A stretch of 64,000 nucleotides of DNA from Scytolyngbya sp. HA4215-MV1 (GCA_019359045.1 JAHHIA010000004.1:186001-250000); one strand, 5' to 3'; numbered from the stretch's first letter, positions 9,220 to 19,470 are shown. Notes: generated by a model from the sequence alone, not told the origin. Translations and numbers: made by a program.

Positions 9220-10011
9220 TTACACACTGACAATGCCCGACCACTGCACTTTTTTCAGTCGATCGCGGCGATAAGAGAAAAAGTGTTCAGGTTGTTGGTA
9301 GGTGCAATGCGGTGCAATCGCGATTTGCTCTGGTGCAATGCCTAATTGTTCGAGTTGCAAGACGTTGATCCGGCGCACATCCAAACGCACGCGCCCTGTT
9401 TGCGGATCAGGCAGCACAGGAGAATCAGAGATCTGGTGCAGTACCGCCACACTCTGGTCTAAATTATGGCTATCTAACGCTGCGATCGTCGCCCCTACTT
9501 CTACCGCCACCTGGGTGGAAACTTGATAGACTTCCCCTGCGATCGCGGGACCCAAAGCCACCTTCAAGTCTGCCAGTTGACTCCCCTGTGCCTGAAGCCG
9601 CGCGATCGCCTGGGGCACAATCTTCAGGGCAGTGCCTCGCCAACCAGCATGAACTGCTGCTACCTGTCCTGTGCGCGTATCTGCAATCAAGGCGGGGGTA
9701 CAATCGGCGGTGCAGACCCACACCGCCTGTTCCGCTTGTTCGGTGAGTAAGCCATCGGCGGCAGGAAACTCATCTGTTGGGAATGGCTCCACCCGATCGG
9801 CAAAGGCTTCAACTTCGGAAGAAGACAATACTGTATTGCCGTGCACCTGTTTCACCCGGTAAGTTTCAGCCTGGGGTTGCAAGGCGTGAACCAGTTCGGC
9901 TGGCGGTTGGGGAGAAAACTGTTGGGTAAAAAAGCCGTGAGGGAAGGAGTCCAGCAGGCTACAAGTCAGATAGGGTAAATTGTTCCAGGTTTGCCAGTTC
10001 CAGGTATGCAT
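9220..10011 (-). CDS. pgeF: Peptidoglycan editing factor / polyphenol oxidase family (YfiH)
   Basis: A 263-residue YfiH/PgeF (Cu-oxidase_4) protein. The family has purine nucleosidase and laccase-like activities in vitro, and in E. coli limits misincorporation of L-Ser into muropeptides. Visible hallmarks are VHGNTV, CTADCTPALIAD, AVHAGWRGT with the conserved metal-site His, and the C-terminal IAPHCTY with a FFSYRRD ending. The ATG at 10011 (MHTWNW) follows GGAA at a good spacing; the TTG four codons earlier is less likely. A repeat element lies directly upstream. Confidence 0.9.
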   Translation of the reverse strand: MHTWNWQTWNNLPYLTCSLLDSFPHGFFTQQFSPQPPAELVHALQPQAETYRVKQVHGNTVLSSSEVEAFADRVEPFPTDEFPAADGLLTEQAEQAVWVCTADCTPALIADTRTGQVAAVHAGWRGTALKIVPQAIARLQAQGSQLADLKVALGPAIAGEVYQVSTQVAVEVGATIAALDSHNLDQSVAVLHQISDSPVLPDPQTGRVRLDVRRINVLQLEQLGIAPEQIAIAPHCTYQQPEHFFSYRRDRLKKVQWSGIVSV

Positions 10012-10043
10012 AGAAAGTTCCAAATAATTGAGCGTCTTAATCA

Positions 10044-10160
10044 GTAGGTAGCCCTAATTAACTGGAAGAAAGGGGTTTGGGGGCTGCGCCCCCCAGGCAG
10101 GGGAGGTTGCCCCTCTACCCCCCAAAAACATCTTCAATTTAATTTAGCCCAGCTACTTAG
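10044..10160. mobile_element. MITE-like element with GC-rich hairpin core, copy 1
   Basis: About 117 bases with imperfect terminal inverted repeats (one end GTAGGTAGCCCTAATTAA, the other beginning CTAAGTAGCTGGGCT when read inward on the minus strand) around a G/C-rich hairpin. A near-identical copy lies inverted at 48413-48530. No transposase is present, so it is probably non-autonomous. Confidence 0.7.
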
Positions 10161-10490
10161 CGAACCATTTAAGAGGCTTAAGAAAACCTAAAGTCTATGC
10201 TAACGTAACGGCAAGCTGGCGATAGCAATCTCGATCGACTCAAAAAATTGTGTCAATCACCCGATGAGGGCAATCTAAAACCTCCGGTTTCATCAGTCTG
10301 AGTTATGGATCAGGATTCTAAAGTTGGGATTAAACTATAGCGGAACTCTTGCCCCCTAAAAAACGACTAGAATTGCGAACTGGAAGAGATTATTGATTTT
10401 CATAAACCCCGTTTAGTTTTTCGTAACATTTTTACGGCTCTAACACTCAAGCATCACCGTCTAACGGTCATACATACGAAGGATAAGGGA

Positions 10491-11561
10491 ATGACTCGAT
10501 CGCTCAGTGCTGCACAATCCTCTTTGCTTTCCTGGCAACGTTCTTTGCTCATCTCTGGCATTGGGTGTCTTGCTGGGATCGGGCTTTTAGGGAATAGCTT
10601 GCAGCCAGCGCAGGCAACTCAACCGTCTGGAGCTGTGACCGTAATTTCTGAACCCTCGACCCCTGCTGCCCAGGCGGCAACGACTGAATCGTTGGGTATT
10701 GCCGCACCAGAGACCGTTCCAATTTTGCCCGAAACGACTGTCCCTGCGACCCCAGTTCCCACCGCACCTGCGACTGAAGAGTTGCCCCTGGTGAATCTAA
10801 ATCGACCCGCTCCTCAATCCACCAGCACCTACGACAGTCCCACTCAGGTCATTCTGACTGAGCGATCGTCCGGATGCCAGACGGTGCTGCGACAAGGGCA
10901 GGCGGTTCCAGGCGATCTGTGTGGTCGTGAGCAAGCCGCTCAGGCCGCCCGCAATCACCAACCTCAAAATTGGAGCATCGCCACACCCAGCAGAGTGAGC
11001 GTTGCTAGCCCCAGCAGTCAAAACTCTACTTCCTGGCAAGCGTATTACAAACTCACTGCTCGTCCCCAAGGGCGCCTTGGCAATGGCAACCTCAATTTGC
11101 TCTTTCCATTGCCCATTCCCGCCATTATTACCTCTGCCTTTGGTTGGCGGGTGCATCCCATCAGCGGAGCGATGCGTTTTCACAGCGGTACAGACCTGGG
11201 TGCCCCCCTCGGTACACCTGTGCTAGCAGCCTACACCGGACAGGTCGCCCTTGCCGATTTTCTGGGGGGATACGGTCTCACGGTTGCGCTAGAACACCAA
11301 AAAGGCAAGGAACAAACTCTCTATGCTCACCTGTCTGAAATCTTTGTTAAGCCAGGAGAATGGGTACAACAGGGAACTGTAATCGGACGGGTTGGCAGCA
11401 CCGGCAACTCTACAGGTCCGCACCTCCACTTCGAGTTTCGCCAGTTGACTGACGACGGCTGGGTTGCCCTTGACCCAGGCGTGCAATTGGAATTTGCTCT
11501 GGCTCAACTGATCAAGACGCTAGAAGTCGCTCAAGCTGGTTCGGGAAAGTCGAAGAGCTAG
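10491..11561 (+). CDS. M23-family metallopeptidase (LytM-like), secreted
   Basis: A 356-residue cell-wall peptidase candidate. An N-terminal hydrophobic segment (about 19-36, LISGIGCLAGIGLLGNSL) ending in QPAQA is a signal peptide. A threonine/proline/alanine-rich linker runs to about 100, and the LytM domain occupies roughly 205-335. Zinc ligands are visible: FGWRVHP..G..RFHSGTDLG supplies His and Asp, and GPHLHFEF supplies the last His. The family cleaves peptidoglycan cross-bridges or acts as an amidase activator. A good AAGGATAAGGGA ribosome site precedes the ATG. Confidence 0.9.
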   Translation: MTRSLSAAQSSLLSWQRSLLISGIGCLAGIGLLGNSLQPAQATQPSGAVTVISEPSTPAAQAATTESLGIAAPETVPILPETTVPATPVPTAPATEELPLVNLNRPAPQSTSTYDSPTQVILTERSSGCQTVLRQGQAVPGDLCGREQAAQAARNHQPQNWSIATPSRVSVASPSSQNSTSWQAYYKLTARPQGRLGNGNLNLLFPLPIPAIITSAFGWRVHPISGAMRFHSGTDLGAPLGTPVLAAYTGQVALADFLGGYGLTVALEHQKGKEQTLYAHLSEIFVKPGEWVQQGTVIGRVGSTGNSTGPHLHFEFRQLTDDGWVALDPGVQLEFALAQLIKTLEVAQAGSGKSKS

Positions 11562-11593
11562 GTGATGGAAAGAGGAGAACATAAGCCTAGTCC

Positions 11594-11790
11594 TTTGGGG
11601 CGTAAGTTAGGCAACGATTCTGAGGGGGGCAGGAGGCAGGAGGCAGAACGGTAGGCGATTTCTGCCATGTTCTGCTAGTCTGAAGTCCCCCTTTTGAAGT
11701 TACGGTGTACACACCAGGGGGATCTGCAACGCTTTGCTACAGACGCAGCACTTGTGCCTACACGGTAGCTTTTTGAAGGGAGCTTTAGGG
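11594..11790. repeat. Composite of dispersed intergenic repeats
   Basis: Contains TTTGGGGCGTAAGTTAGGCA followed by ACGATTCTGAGGG, also found at 48768 and 50331. It also contains a GGCAGGAGGCAGGAGGC block whose inverted partner lies at 15725-15752, and a CCCCCTTTT...GGTGTACACA...AGGGGGATC segment of the large family seen at 24 kb, 48.8 kb and 57.6 kb. No gene is seen. Confidence 0.6.
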
Positions 11791-11890
11791 GGATCATCCA
11801 TTCGGTCTGTTTGCTCAATCTGTGTCAAAGCTTGAAACTTGCCAAAATTCAGGCAAAAGCAGAAAAAATGTAAAAATTGGCAGAATCGAA

Positions 11891-12574
11891 ATGTTTACAG
11901 GATTGATACAAGGGTTAGGCAAGCTGCGATCGCTCAATGAAAACCAATTGGAGATCACCTGTGTTGCTGGAGCGATCGACCAGATTTTGTCGGATTTGGC
12001 AATGGGCGATAGCGTTGCAGTGGATGGTGTTTGCCTGACTGTTGTAGACATTCTCCATCAAGGCTTCATTGCGGATGCTTCCCCTGAAACCCTCTGTCGT
12101 AGCACACTGGGACAGTTAGCAGCAGACTATGTCAATCTAGAAACCTCATTGCGGGTTGGTAGCAAACTCGGTGGACATTTTGTTACAGGTCATGTCGATG
12201 GCACAGGTTGCCTACAATCTGCGACCCAAACTGCGACTTCCTGGGAACTGGTTTTTGCCGTCAAAAGTCCACAAATTTCCCGCTACATCATTCCTAAAGG
12301 CAGCATTGCTGTCAATGGAGTCAGCCTGACCATTTCTGAGTGCGATTCAGACGGAACTGAATTTACGGTTGCCGTCATTCCGCATACCTACATCGAGACC
12401 AATTTGCAATTTCTGCGATCGGGGAGTTGGGTTAACCTGGAAGGCGATATTTTAGGCAAATACGTCGAGAAATTTCTCCGCCTTGATCCAAAAAGAAGTA
12501 GTGGCATGTCGCGATCGAGCCAACCTCTAGAACAAATCTCGCCTGATTTTTTGGCTGAGCATGGGTATTGGTGA
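11891..12574 (+). CDS. ribE: Riboflavin synthase, alpha subunit
   Basis: A 227-residue riboflavin synthase, which dismutates two 6,7-dimethyl-8-ribityllumazines to riboflavin. The start MFTGLIQGLG is universal in the family and sits at 11891; an upstream in-frame ATG at 11822 is not used by relatives. Two tandem lumazine-binding barrels are visible: the first has VDGVCLTV and GGHFVTGHVDG, the second has KGSIAVNGVSLTI and GDILGKYVEKF. The gene stands alone and is followed by a strong hairpin terminator. The symbol ribE is used as in most bacteria; E. coli calls it ribC. Confidence 0.95.
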   Translation: MFTGLIQGLGKLRSLNENQLEITCVAGAIDQILSDLAMGDSVAVDGVCLTVVDILHQGFIADASPETLCRSTLGQLAADYVNLETSLRVGSKLGGHFVTGHVDGTGCLQSATQTATSWELVFAVKSPQISRYIIPKGSIAVNGVSLTISECDSDGTEFTVAVIPHTYIETNLQFLRSGSWVNLEGDILGKYVEKFLRLDPKRSSGMSRSSQPLEQISPDFLAEHGYW

Positions 12575-12660
12575 GGCGGTAGGAGTCAGGGGTCAGGAGA
12601 CGGGAGATTCTCTACTCCTTTAATCGGTTCGGCGTTGCTCAACAACGGCATGAAAATGAT

Positions 12661-12701
12661 GCAGAATGATTTGAAACTTCGTTCCAAATCATTCTGCTTT
12701 T
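12661..12701 (+). terminator. Rho-independent terminator after riboflavin synthase
   Basis: A perfect 13-base-pair stem (GCAGAATGATTTG at 12661-12673 with its complement at 12685-12697) with an 11-base loop, followed by TTTT. It lies between convergent ribE and clpB and fits termination of the plus-strand gene. Confidence 0.8.
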
Positions 12702-12729
12702 CAGCAACGTCATCGGTTCAGATGAGGGA

Positions 12730-15390
12730 TTAATTCACGCCCAGCGGTTGGTTCACTTTCACATCGACTTTTTTGTCAAATGTCAGCGCTCCGTCCGTTA
12801 GATCGATCAAAATCGTGTCGCCTTCCACAAAGGTGTTTTCCAACAGTTTGGTGGCGATCGGATTTTGCAACTCGCGTTGAATCGCCCGCTTCAGCGGACG
12901 TGCTCCATAGACCGGATCGTAACCCACCTGGGCGATGTGATCCTGTGCGGTTGCTGTCATCTCCAGCGTAATCTTTTGGTCTGCTAGCATTGCCTGAATT
13001 CGCTTCAGTTGCAGCCCCACAATTTGCGCCAGTTCTTTGCGCGTCAGCGTATGGAAAATTACCGTATCGTCGATCCGGTTGAGTAACTCTGGGCGGAAGT
13101 GCTTGCGCAGGGCTAGCATCACCCGGTTAAACATCTCGTCGTAGCGTGTATCATCGCCAGAGATATCGAGAATGTGGTCGCTGCCGATGTTACTGGTCAT
13201 CACGATCACTGTATTGCAAAAGTCTACCGTTCTACCTTGCGAATCGGTAATGCGTCCGTCATCCAGCACCTGCAACAAGATGTTGAATACATCGGGATGG
13301 GCTTTTTCCACCTCATCCAATAACACCACCGCGTAAGGTTTGCGGCGCACCGCTTCCGAAAGCTGTCCGCCTTCTTCGTAGCCCACATAGCCGGGAGGCG
13401 CACCGATCAACCGCGCGACCGAATGCTTTTCCATGTATTCCGACATATCAATGCGGATCAGGGCATCGTCGGCATCAAACAAAAACTGTGCCAGTGCACG
13501 AGCCAGCTCGGTTTTACCCACCCCCGTGGGTCCCAAGAACAGGAAGGAGCCGATCGGGCGACCGGGATCTTTCATGCCCGATCGGGCGCGACGAATTGCC
13601 GCCGACACGGCTTCTACCGCTTCTTCTTGCCCAATCACTCGCTCATGCAAGTGCTGCTCCAGTTGCAGCAGTTTTTGCCGCTCTGACTCCAGTAACCGAT
13701 TCACCGGAATGCCCGTCCACTTGGCGACAATTTCCGCAATGTCGGCTTCACTCACCTGTTCTCGTAGCAGTGTTGCGCCGCGCGCCTGGATATCCAGCAG
13801 TTGAGTTTCCTTGGCTTCCAGGTCGCGTTGCAACCCTTCCAGCTTGCCATACTTCAGTTGGGCAGCGGTGTTCAGGTCATAGGCACGTTCTGCCTGCTCA
13901 ATTTGCAACCGCAGATGTTCTTCTTCTTCCTTGAGCTTGTTAATTGCTTCCAGGACATGCTTTTCTGATTCCCATTGAGAACTGAGCTGTTGCTGCTTTT
14001 GGCGCAGTTCGTCAATTTCCTGCTCAATTCGCTCCAGCCGTTCCTGGGAAGCGCGATAAGCACCTGCTACTACACTGGAACGTTGCCCTTCGCCTTCCAG
14101 TGACAGCTTTTCCATTTCGAGTTGCATCAGCCGCCGATCGATCTGCTCCAGTTCAACGGGCTTGGACGTGATTTCCATCTTGAGCTTGGCGGCAGCTTCG
14201 TCCACCAGGTCGATCGCCTTGTCGGGTAAGAAGCGATCAGAAATGTAGCGCGAAGACAGGGTTGCCGCTGCTACCAATGCAGAGTCGGTAATTTTCACCC
14301 CATGGTGGACTTCATAGCGCTCTTTCAACCCTCGCAAAATCGAGATTGTGTTTTCTACACTGGGTTGATCGACATACACTTGCTGGAAGCGTCGCTCCAG
14401 GGCAGCATCTTTTTCAATATATTTGCGGTACTCATCCACGGTGGTTGCCCCGATACAACGCAGTTCGCCCCGCGCCAGCATCGGCTTCAGTAGGTTGCCT
14501 GCATCCATCGTGCCCTGGGTAGCGCCTGCCCCCACCACGGTATGCAACTCGTCGATGAACAAAACAATTTGGCCATCGGAATGGGTCACTTCTCGCAACA
14601 CTGCCCGCAGCCGATCTTCAAATTCGCCCCGGTATTTGGCTCCGGCAACCAGCGATCCCATATCCAGGGAGATCAGTTTGCGGTTTTTCAGGGATTCGGG
14701 GACGTCCCCGTTGACGATACGTTGTGCCAAGCCTTCAGCGATCGCGGTTTTGCCCACGCCTGGCTCACCAATTAACACCGGATTGTTCTTGGTGCGCCGT
14801 GATAGTACCTGCACCACCCGCCGGATTTCTTCATCGCGCCCAATGACCGGATCAATCTTGCCTGCTTTTGCCTGTTCCGTTAAGTCGCGCCCATACTTAT
14901 CCAGCGCTTCGTACCGGGACTCCGGACTTTGATCCGTCACTTTCTGACTGCCTCGTACCTCGCGAATGGTGGCATCTAGCTTGGCAGTTTCCAGATTGAA
15001 GTTGCGAAACAACCGCAAGCCCAAGCGGGGATCATTGCCCAGGGACAACAGAATATGTTCAACCGAGATGAAGCCATCCTGCCAGTTTTCGCGCGTCTCC
15101 TCAGCCCGATCGAGCAACAAATCCAGATTGCGTCCCAAATAAAGCTGATCGGCAGCAGGCACTTTCGGTTGTCGTCGCGCAAAATCATCCACCTGTTGCC
15201 AAAACCGCTGAGCATCCACCCCTGCTTTGCCCAAAATCTTATTTGCCAGCCCATCCTGTTGTTCCAGCAAGGAAACCAGCAGATGTTCTACCTCTAACTG
15301 TTGATGTTTATAGCGACGAGCCACATCCTGCGCCTGGACGATCGCTTCCCATGCCTTGTCGGTGAACTTATTCGGGTCCGTGGGCTGCAT
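12730..15390 (-). CDS. clpB: ATP-dependent disaggregase ClpB
   Basis: An 886-residue ClpB, the Hsp100 hexamer that threads aggregated protein through its pore together with DnaK. Visible are the N-terminal Clp repeat domain (FTDKAWEAI...), the first AAA+ module ([18 protein letters not shown] Walker A, LFIDELHT Walker B), the coiled-coil middle domain (about 400-520, heptads rich in E, Q and R), and the second AAA+ module ([26 protein letters not shown]). Pore loops ([16 protein letters not shown]) are intact. Start at 15390 (MQPTDPNKF) matches the family; the frame extends 13 codons further upstream but without support. Cyanobacteria carry two ClpB types; I cannot say which this is. Confidence 0.95.
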   Translation of the reverse strand: MQPTDPNKFTDKAWEAIVQAQDVARRYKHQQLEVEHLLVSLLEQQDGLANKILGKAGVDAQRFWQQVDDFARRQPKVPAADQLYLGRNLDLLLDRAEETRENWQDGFISVEHILLSLGNDPRLGLRLFRNFNLETAKLDATIREVRGSQKVTDQSPESRYEALDKYGRDLTEQAKAGKIDPVIGRDEEIRRVVQVLSRRTKNNPVLIGEPGVGKTAIAEGLAQRIVNGDVPESLKNRKLISLDMGSLVAGAKYRGEFEDRLRAVLREVTHSDGQIVLFIDELHTVVGAGATQGTMDAGNLLKPMLARGELRCIGATTVDEYRKYIEKDAALERRFQQVYVDQPSVENTISILRGLKERYEVHHGVKITDSALVAAATLSSRYISDRFLPDKAIDLVDEAAAKLKMEITSKPVELEQIDRRLMQLEMEKLSLEGEGQRSSVVAGAYRASQERLERIEQEIDELRQKQQQLSSQWESEKHVLEAINKLKEEEEHLRLQIEQAERAYDLNTAAQLKYGKLEGLQRDLEAKETQLLDIQARGATLLREQVSEADIAEIVAKWTGIPVNRLLESERQKLLQLEQHLHERVIGQEEAVEAVSAAIRRARSGMKDPGRPIGSFLFLGPTGVGKTELARALAQFLFDADDALIRIDMSEYMEKHSVARLIGAPPGYVGYEEGGQLSEAVRRKPYAVVLLDEVEKAHPDVFNILLQVLDDGRITDSQGRTVDFCNTVIVMTSNIGSDHILDISGDDTRYDEMFNRVMLALRKHFRPELLNRIDDTVIFHTLTRKELAQIVGLQLKRIQAMLADQKITLEMTATAQDHIAQVGYDPVYGARPLKRAIQRELQNPIATKLLENTFVEGDTILIDLTDGALTFDKKVDVKVNQPLGVN

Positions 15391-15474
15391 ATTCGGTAGA
15401 ACTTCTTTAGAAATTAAGGGACATCTCAAGATTTTTAGTATAGTCCTTAATAAAACTCAAAAGCTGTTCAAAAG

Positions 15475-15501
15475 GCAGTCTCAAATTAAAGTTGAGACTG
15501 C
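15475..15501 (-). promoter_or_regulatory. Inverted repeat upstream of clpB
   Basis: A perfect 10-base-pair inverted repeat (GCAGTCTCAA ... TTGAGACTGC) with a seven-base loop, 85 bases before the clpB start. On the clpB strand it is followed by CTTTTG. It could be a weak terminator/attenuator or a transcript-stabilising hairpin. It does not match the CIRCE heat-shock operator. Confidence 0.5.
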
Positions 15502-15768
15502 TTAAAAGGATGTTTAACAGTCCTATCGCAAGTCGCAACAGACACAATCAGCCTCTAAATCCCCCTGCAAAAGGGAGACTTTGAGGCTGATTGATACTGC
15601 CTGGTTAACTCACCAGAGCTAATACGTGCATCAGCGTTCGATTTAATTGCACCCAGCCATTGATTACTTTCGTAGAATGTTGCATGGCTGCGGGCTAGCA
15701 GAACCTGGCAGCAATTCCCCACCATCCTATCTCCTGCCTCCTGCCTCCTGCCCTTCTACAACAAAGCC

Positions 15769-16356
15769 TTAAATAGAGCCTTGCAGAGCTTGGCGAAGTT
15801 TGAGTAAGCCTTGTCGGGATCGAGTTTTGACCGTTCCTAAAGGAAGATTCAACCGTTTTGCAATTTCTGACTGGCTCAGCCCTTCGTAGTAGGCAATTTC
15901 TAGAACTTGTCGTTCGGTTTCGGAGATTTGCATCAATGCTGCCTGAACGATTTGCGATCGTTCTTGCAGGGATGCCTGTTCTAAGGGATAGGCTGAGCCT
16001 GCTTCGCTTTGCACGACTCCTTGCCAGCGACGCATGAAGCGATATTGGACCCCCCGCGATCGCAATTTGTCGATCGATCGAGAGCGGGTCATGGTGGTTA
16101 AAAAACTGCCCAGGGAACCCCGACTGGGGTTGTATTTATCTTGTCGCCAAAGCTTTAGAAAGATCTCTTGGGTGATGTCTTCTGCCTCTTCGGAGTTGCC
16201 TAGAATTTTGAACGCTAAACTGAAAACCAATCTGGCGTAGCGATCGTAGAGCACTCTCAGGGCACTTGCCTGCCCGGATCGCAGTGCATTGAATAAGTCA
16301 ATATCTGATAGAGCATCCGTTGCCTTCGGTTCCTGTGCAGAAGAATCTGAGTCCAT
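15769..16356 (-). CDS. ECF-type RNA polymerase sigma factor
   Basis: A 195-residue group IV sigma factor. Region 2 (about 38-105) shows YDRYARLVFSLAFKILGNSEEAEDITQEIFLKLW, the -10-binding and core-binding helices. Region 4 (about 130-190) shows ETERQVLEIAYYEGLSQSEIAKRLNLPLGTVKTRSRQGL, the -35-binding helix-turn-helix. Regions 1 and 3 are absent, as expected for ECF factors. No obvious anti-sigma gene is adjacent, although the next genes on this strand (a VWA protein and a MerR-like protein) could be functionally linked. The regulon is unknown. Confidence 0.9.
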   Translation of the reverse strand: MDSDSSAQEPKATDALSDIDLFNALRSGQASALRVLYDRYARLVFSLAFKILGNSEEAEDITQEIFLKLWRQDKYNPSRGSLGSFLTTMTRSRSIDKLRSRGVQYRFMRRWQGVVQSEAGSAYPLEQASLQERSQIVQAALMQISETERQVLEIAYYEGLSQSEIAKRLNLPLGTVKTRSRQGLLKLRQALQGSI

Positions 16357-16462
16357 TGTGTTTCTAGAACAATGCTGAGATTAGGACGGCAGCATACATT
16401 AAATTTCGGCATGACTGCATCCATCATCAGTTGACTTTTTTGAATACGAAGATTTTTCTGAA

Positions 16463-16750
16463 ATGGATTTGTGTCGGATTGCGTGTTGGCTGATGCCTGT
16501 GAAAAGCAGAAGCTTGTCGCGGGAGCTTCTCGCCGATCGCGCGGCTGGCTACGATCGCACTGCCAGTTTTCCCAGAGAAGATTTTGAAGGCTTGTTTAAG
16601 GCGGGTCTACATGCACCTACTATCCCAATAGAGTGTGGTGGTCTAGGGTTAGGACACCACAGCGATCGTATTTTGTCATCCATCGGTCAGGAAATTCTGG
16701 GGCAATCTTGCGATCGCGCCTTTTTCAGGTCCGGGACAACACTGACATAA
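16463..16750 (+). pseudogene. Acyl-CoA dehydrogenase N-terminal fragment
   Basis: The translation contains RAAGYDRTASFPREDFEGLF, then KAGLHAPTIPIECGGLGLG, the N-terminal helical domain of acyl-CoA dehydrogenases. It stops after about 95 residues, before the FAD-binding middle domain and the catalytic C-terminus. Nothing downstream continues it. I read it as a decayed gene remnant; a truncated functional product is unlikely. Its start is poorly defined. Confidence 0.6.
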
Positions 16751-16788
16751 TTTCTCCTAGTGGAGACACCCTCGTCTGCGGATGAACC

Positions 16789-18042
16789 TTACGGATTGGG
16801 ACGACTTCGTTGCGAATTATATCGTTGAAAGATTGCTTTTTTGCGAGTTCCTATCGTATCTCCCGATTGTAGATCCAGATCTAAATCATCTAGCATGGCT
16901 AATTCCTCTGCTAGCTGGGGAGACCCAGGGGCTGCTTGAGTCATCGCTTTAGCCTCTTGTAAGCTCACTCGTGCGCCTGCCAAGTCTCCCTGATCCATGC
17001 ATTTAACTGCTTCCAGACGGGCACGGGCTGCCATTAAAATGGCGATCTGTTGCTGCACTTCGGTATGGGGAGGGAAATCACTCAATTGAGCAGGCGAAAC
17101 AATCGGTAGATGCAGAGTGACTCGAAGAATCTGACGCTCTGGGATTTCTGGATTGTCCCATGCCAAGCGAAACTGGCAAAGGTCGGTCGATTGCCCCAGT
17201 GCCGGGATTTTTAGACGTACTACGATGGAGATGGGGTTGCCAATCACAAGGTTGGGAAGTTTGTATCGTCCGGTCGAAGTTTGGTCGAGATCGTTCAAAA
17301 TATCGACGACTGTAACGCTTTCTAGAGGATTGATTCCCAAGCTGACTTTATGACCGATCGTGGTCATTAAGCCTTGCAATTCTGATTGAAAAATATTAGG
17401 CAGTTGTTCAGGCGAAGCAATGTGATAAAAGTTGCCATCACCGCTGCGTGCCATACTTTCTAGCAGGTCTTCGCTGTAGTCGTTACCAATTCCCATGGTG
17501 GTGGTGCTGACACCCCGTTGAGCAAGCCCATGCACATCGCTGGCGATCGTATCGGGATTGGTTTCTCCCACATTTGCCAATCCGTCTGACAACAGCAGGA
17601 CTCGATTGACCTGGTCTGGTTTCAACTGTTGACTGACCTGAGTTCCTCCCTCAATCCAACCACCATGTAATGCGGTCGAGCCTCGGGTAGAGATCTGCTG
17701 AATTTTGCTGAGAATCTCTGGTTTAGCAGTCGCCAGGGTGCTTGGCACAATGGTTTCTATGCGGTCATCAAAGATGGTGATGCTGACCCGATCGGTGGGC
17801 AATAATTGTTCTACGGCGTAAGCAGCTGCTTGACGGGCATAGTTCATTTTGAAACCTGACATCGAGCCAGAACGATCGATGACTAAGCCTAAGTTTAGCG
17901 GTGGGCGGTCTAATCTAATCTGTAAGTCTGGCGGTAAAATTTTGACTAAAACATCGAGGGTGGTGGGTTCATTTTGCGCGATCGCACCGCGTAGAGGAAT
18001 CAGTTCGATCTTGGGTAATTGCTGAGGTTGCGATGGGTTCAT
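16789..18042 (-). CDS. VWA-domain protein
   Basis: A 417-residue protein with a von Willebrand factor A domain at about residues 44-225. The metal-ion-dependent adhesion site is complete: DRSGSM (D-x-S-x-S), a downstream TALHGG threonine, and LSDGLANVG. After it comes a beta-rich domain and a helical C-terminus (IAILMAARARLEAVKCMDQGD...). No signal peptide or membrane anchor is seen, so it is cytoplasmic. Cyanobacterial relatives are uncharacterised. Its start codon overlaps the stop of the MerR-like gene by four bases (ATGA), indicating one transcription unit. Confidence 0.85.
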   Translation of the reverse strand: MNPSQPQQLPKIELIPLRGAIAQNEPTTLDVLVKILPPDLQIRLDRPPLNLGLVIDRSGSMSGFKMNYARQAAAYAVEQLLPTDRVSITIFDDRIETIVPSTLATAKPEILSKIQQISTRGSTALHGGWIEGGTQVSQQLKPDQVNRVLLLSDGLANVGETNPDTIASDVHGLAQRGVSTTTMGIGNDYSEDLLESMARSGDGNFYHIASPEQLPNIFQSELQGLMTTIGHKVSLGINPLESVTVVDILNDLDQTSTGRYKLPNLVIGNPISIVVRLKIPALGQSTDLCQFRLAWDNPEIPERQILRVTLHLPIVSPAQLSDFPPHTEVQQQIAILMAARARLEAVKCMDQGDLAGARVSLQEAKAMTQAAPGSPQLAEELAMLDDLDLDLQSGDTIGTRKKAIFQRYNSQRSRPNP

Positions 18043-18668
18043 AATGAATGTCTCCGCTGAGTTTCTAGACTGAGCAAATGATGTGCGATGATGTGCAATA
18101 AATTTTGTTGTTCTTGATGGCTATTGGGATAGCTAAAATCTTCCCGGATATGGATTTCTAGTCCTGGTAAAATCTCCAGTCGTTGCCAGGAGGTTGAATC
18201 AGGGGGGGAGGTGTTTTCCAGGGGAAGGGATTTGGTGGCAGGGGCAGGCGCTGAGGGAGCCGACGATCGTTTCTGGACTTGTTCTAAAAATGCCAGAGCT
18301 GGGTTGGCGGTCTGAACGGTAAGCTGCACACCGCCTTGTAGGAGGGATTCCAAATCGGTGTTACTTTTAGACGATACGAGCCGAGTGATGGTTGTGGCGG
18401 TATATCCTTCCATCAATAAACGGCGAACGATGAGTAATTGCAATAAATGACGATATCCATACCGTACTTCTCGTCCTTGTTTAAGGGGTTTATCGAGTAG
18501 ACCCTGAGTGGCGTAGTAGCGAACTAAACGGGGATTGACTTCTTCTTGGACTCTCGTAATGGCATCTTGAGTGGGCAAAAACTGCGGCAAATAATCATTG
18601 ACGATATGAACGAATTCCTCCAACGACCACTGCGGATGCTGCTGTGCCCACTGCTGTAATGTTTTCAT
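18039..18668 (-). CDS. MerR-like HTH protein, partner of the VWA gene
   Basis: A 209-residue protein with a MerR-type winged helix at about 45-95: RVQEEVNPRLVRYYATQGLL, then REVRYGYRHLLQLLIVRRLLMEGYT. The rest is a proline/serine-rich linker and a short domain (LEILPGLEIHIREDF) ending in helices. The first 40 residues (LQQWAQQHPQWSLEEFVHIVND) look like a separate helical module. It is the upstream cistron of the VWA gene. It may regulate its own operon, but no operator can be identified. Confidence 0.75.
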   Translation of the reverse strand: MKTLQQWAQQHPQWSLEEFVHIVNDYLPQFLPTQDAITRVQEEVNPRLVRYYATQGLLDKPLKQGREVRYGYRHLLQLLIVRRLLMEGYTATTITRLVSSKSNTDLESLLQGGVQLTVQTANPALAFLEQVQKRSSAPSAPAPATKSLPLENTSPPDSTSWQRLEILPGLEIHIREDFSYPNSHQEQQNLLHIIAHHLLSLETQRRHSL

Positions 18669-18759
18669 GTTTTCATTATATTGATGACAGTTTTGACTGT
18701 CAATATCGAATTTTGCTGTAACGTTTCTTTATTCTCTGGTGCCAAAGTGGTGGAAGTTA

Positions 18760-18953
18760 TACCAATTTGATTTGTGTTTGCGACAGATCTAGATCCCCCC
18801 TAGCCCCCGCGCTTTAGCGAAGCCATGCCGACAGGCTATATGCGCCGCTGCGCTAGAAAAAAGGGGGGAAACCCAAGCCAGTCTTGAAGTCCCCCTTTTT
18901 AAGGGGGATTTAGGGGGATCTCCTAAGTGTCACATTCTCAATTTAAATTGGTA
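18760..18953. mobile_element. 194-bp MITE with 3-bp target duplication, copy 1
   Basis: A 194-base element with terminal inverted repeats TACCAATTTGA / TTAAATTGGTA (10 of 11 paired) flanked by the direct repeat TTA. An almost identical 194-base copy at 40459-40652 is flanked by TGA. The T-N-A target duplications resemble those of IS5-type elements. The core holds CCCCC/GGGGG arms around GCGCTTTAGCGAAGCCATGC. No coding capacity. Confidence 0.85.
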
Positions 18954-19470
18954 TTAGCAAGTGTGAATATTTTCATGCAGGGATGAAGCGATATCGTGCG
19001 GTTACAGCGGTCGATCGAAACTGTGTGGCTGATTTCGAGGACTGCTGGATAATGAATGTCCTCCACCTGATATTGGGTATAGCGTTGGGGTTGGGCGTGG
19101 CATTGGGATAAACATTGTCGTTGGGATTTGTTAACTTCTGCTGGATTTTGTGTTGATCCGGCGTAGGGGCGCGGTATTCGGCAAATGATTTTTGGTTTTG
19201 TCAACCCTTTCCTGCCCATAGCTTGCTTCCCGTAGGGTATGCCACGCCCGGTTCGCGTGGGTCGGTTTGATCACTCTTTTCTGCCCGAAGGTCACGCCTG
19301 GTTCGGATGGATTGGGTCTATCGTTGGGGTTGGGCGTGGCATTGGGATAAACATTGTCGGTGGGATTTGTTAAATCGTTGTCCAATGCCGCGCCCCTACG
19401 GGGTTTGACATCTCGGACACAAAATCCATCAGAAGCGGGTTTTTTCTTCTCCTGGCACTATCTATATCGG
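18954..19470. repeat. Intergenic repeats, including a 52-bp direct repeat
   Basis: Two 52-base direct repeats lie at 19083-19134 and 19322-19373 (starting CGTTGGGGTTGGGCGTGGCA) with one mismatch. Fragments of the GTAGGGGCGYGGYATTCGG palindromic family lie between and after them. Short frames here (18938-19219, 19131-19385) are repeat translations, not genes. This is the distal flank of the CRISPR array. Confidence 0.6.

Noticed and set aside
18938-19385. Minus-strand frames of 93 and 84 residues
   Set aside because: They overlap a MITE end and 52-base direct repeats; composition is not protein-like.
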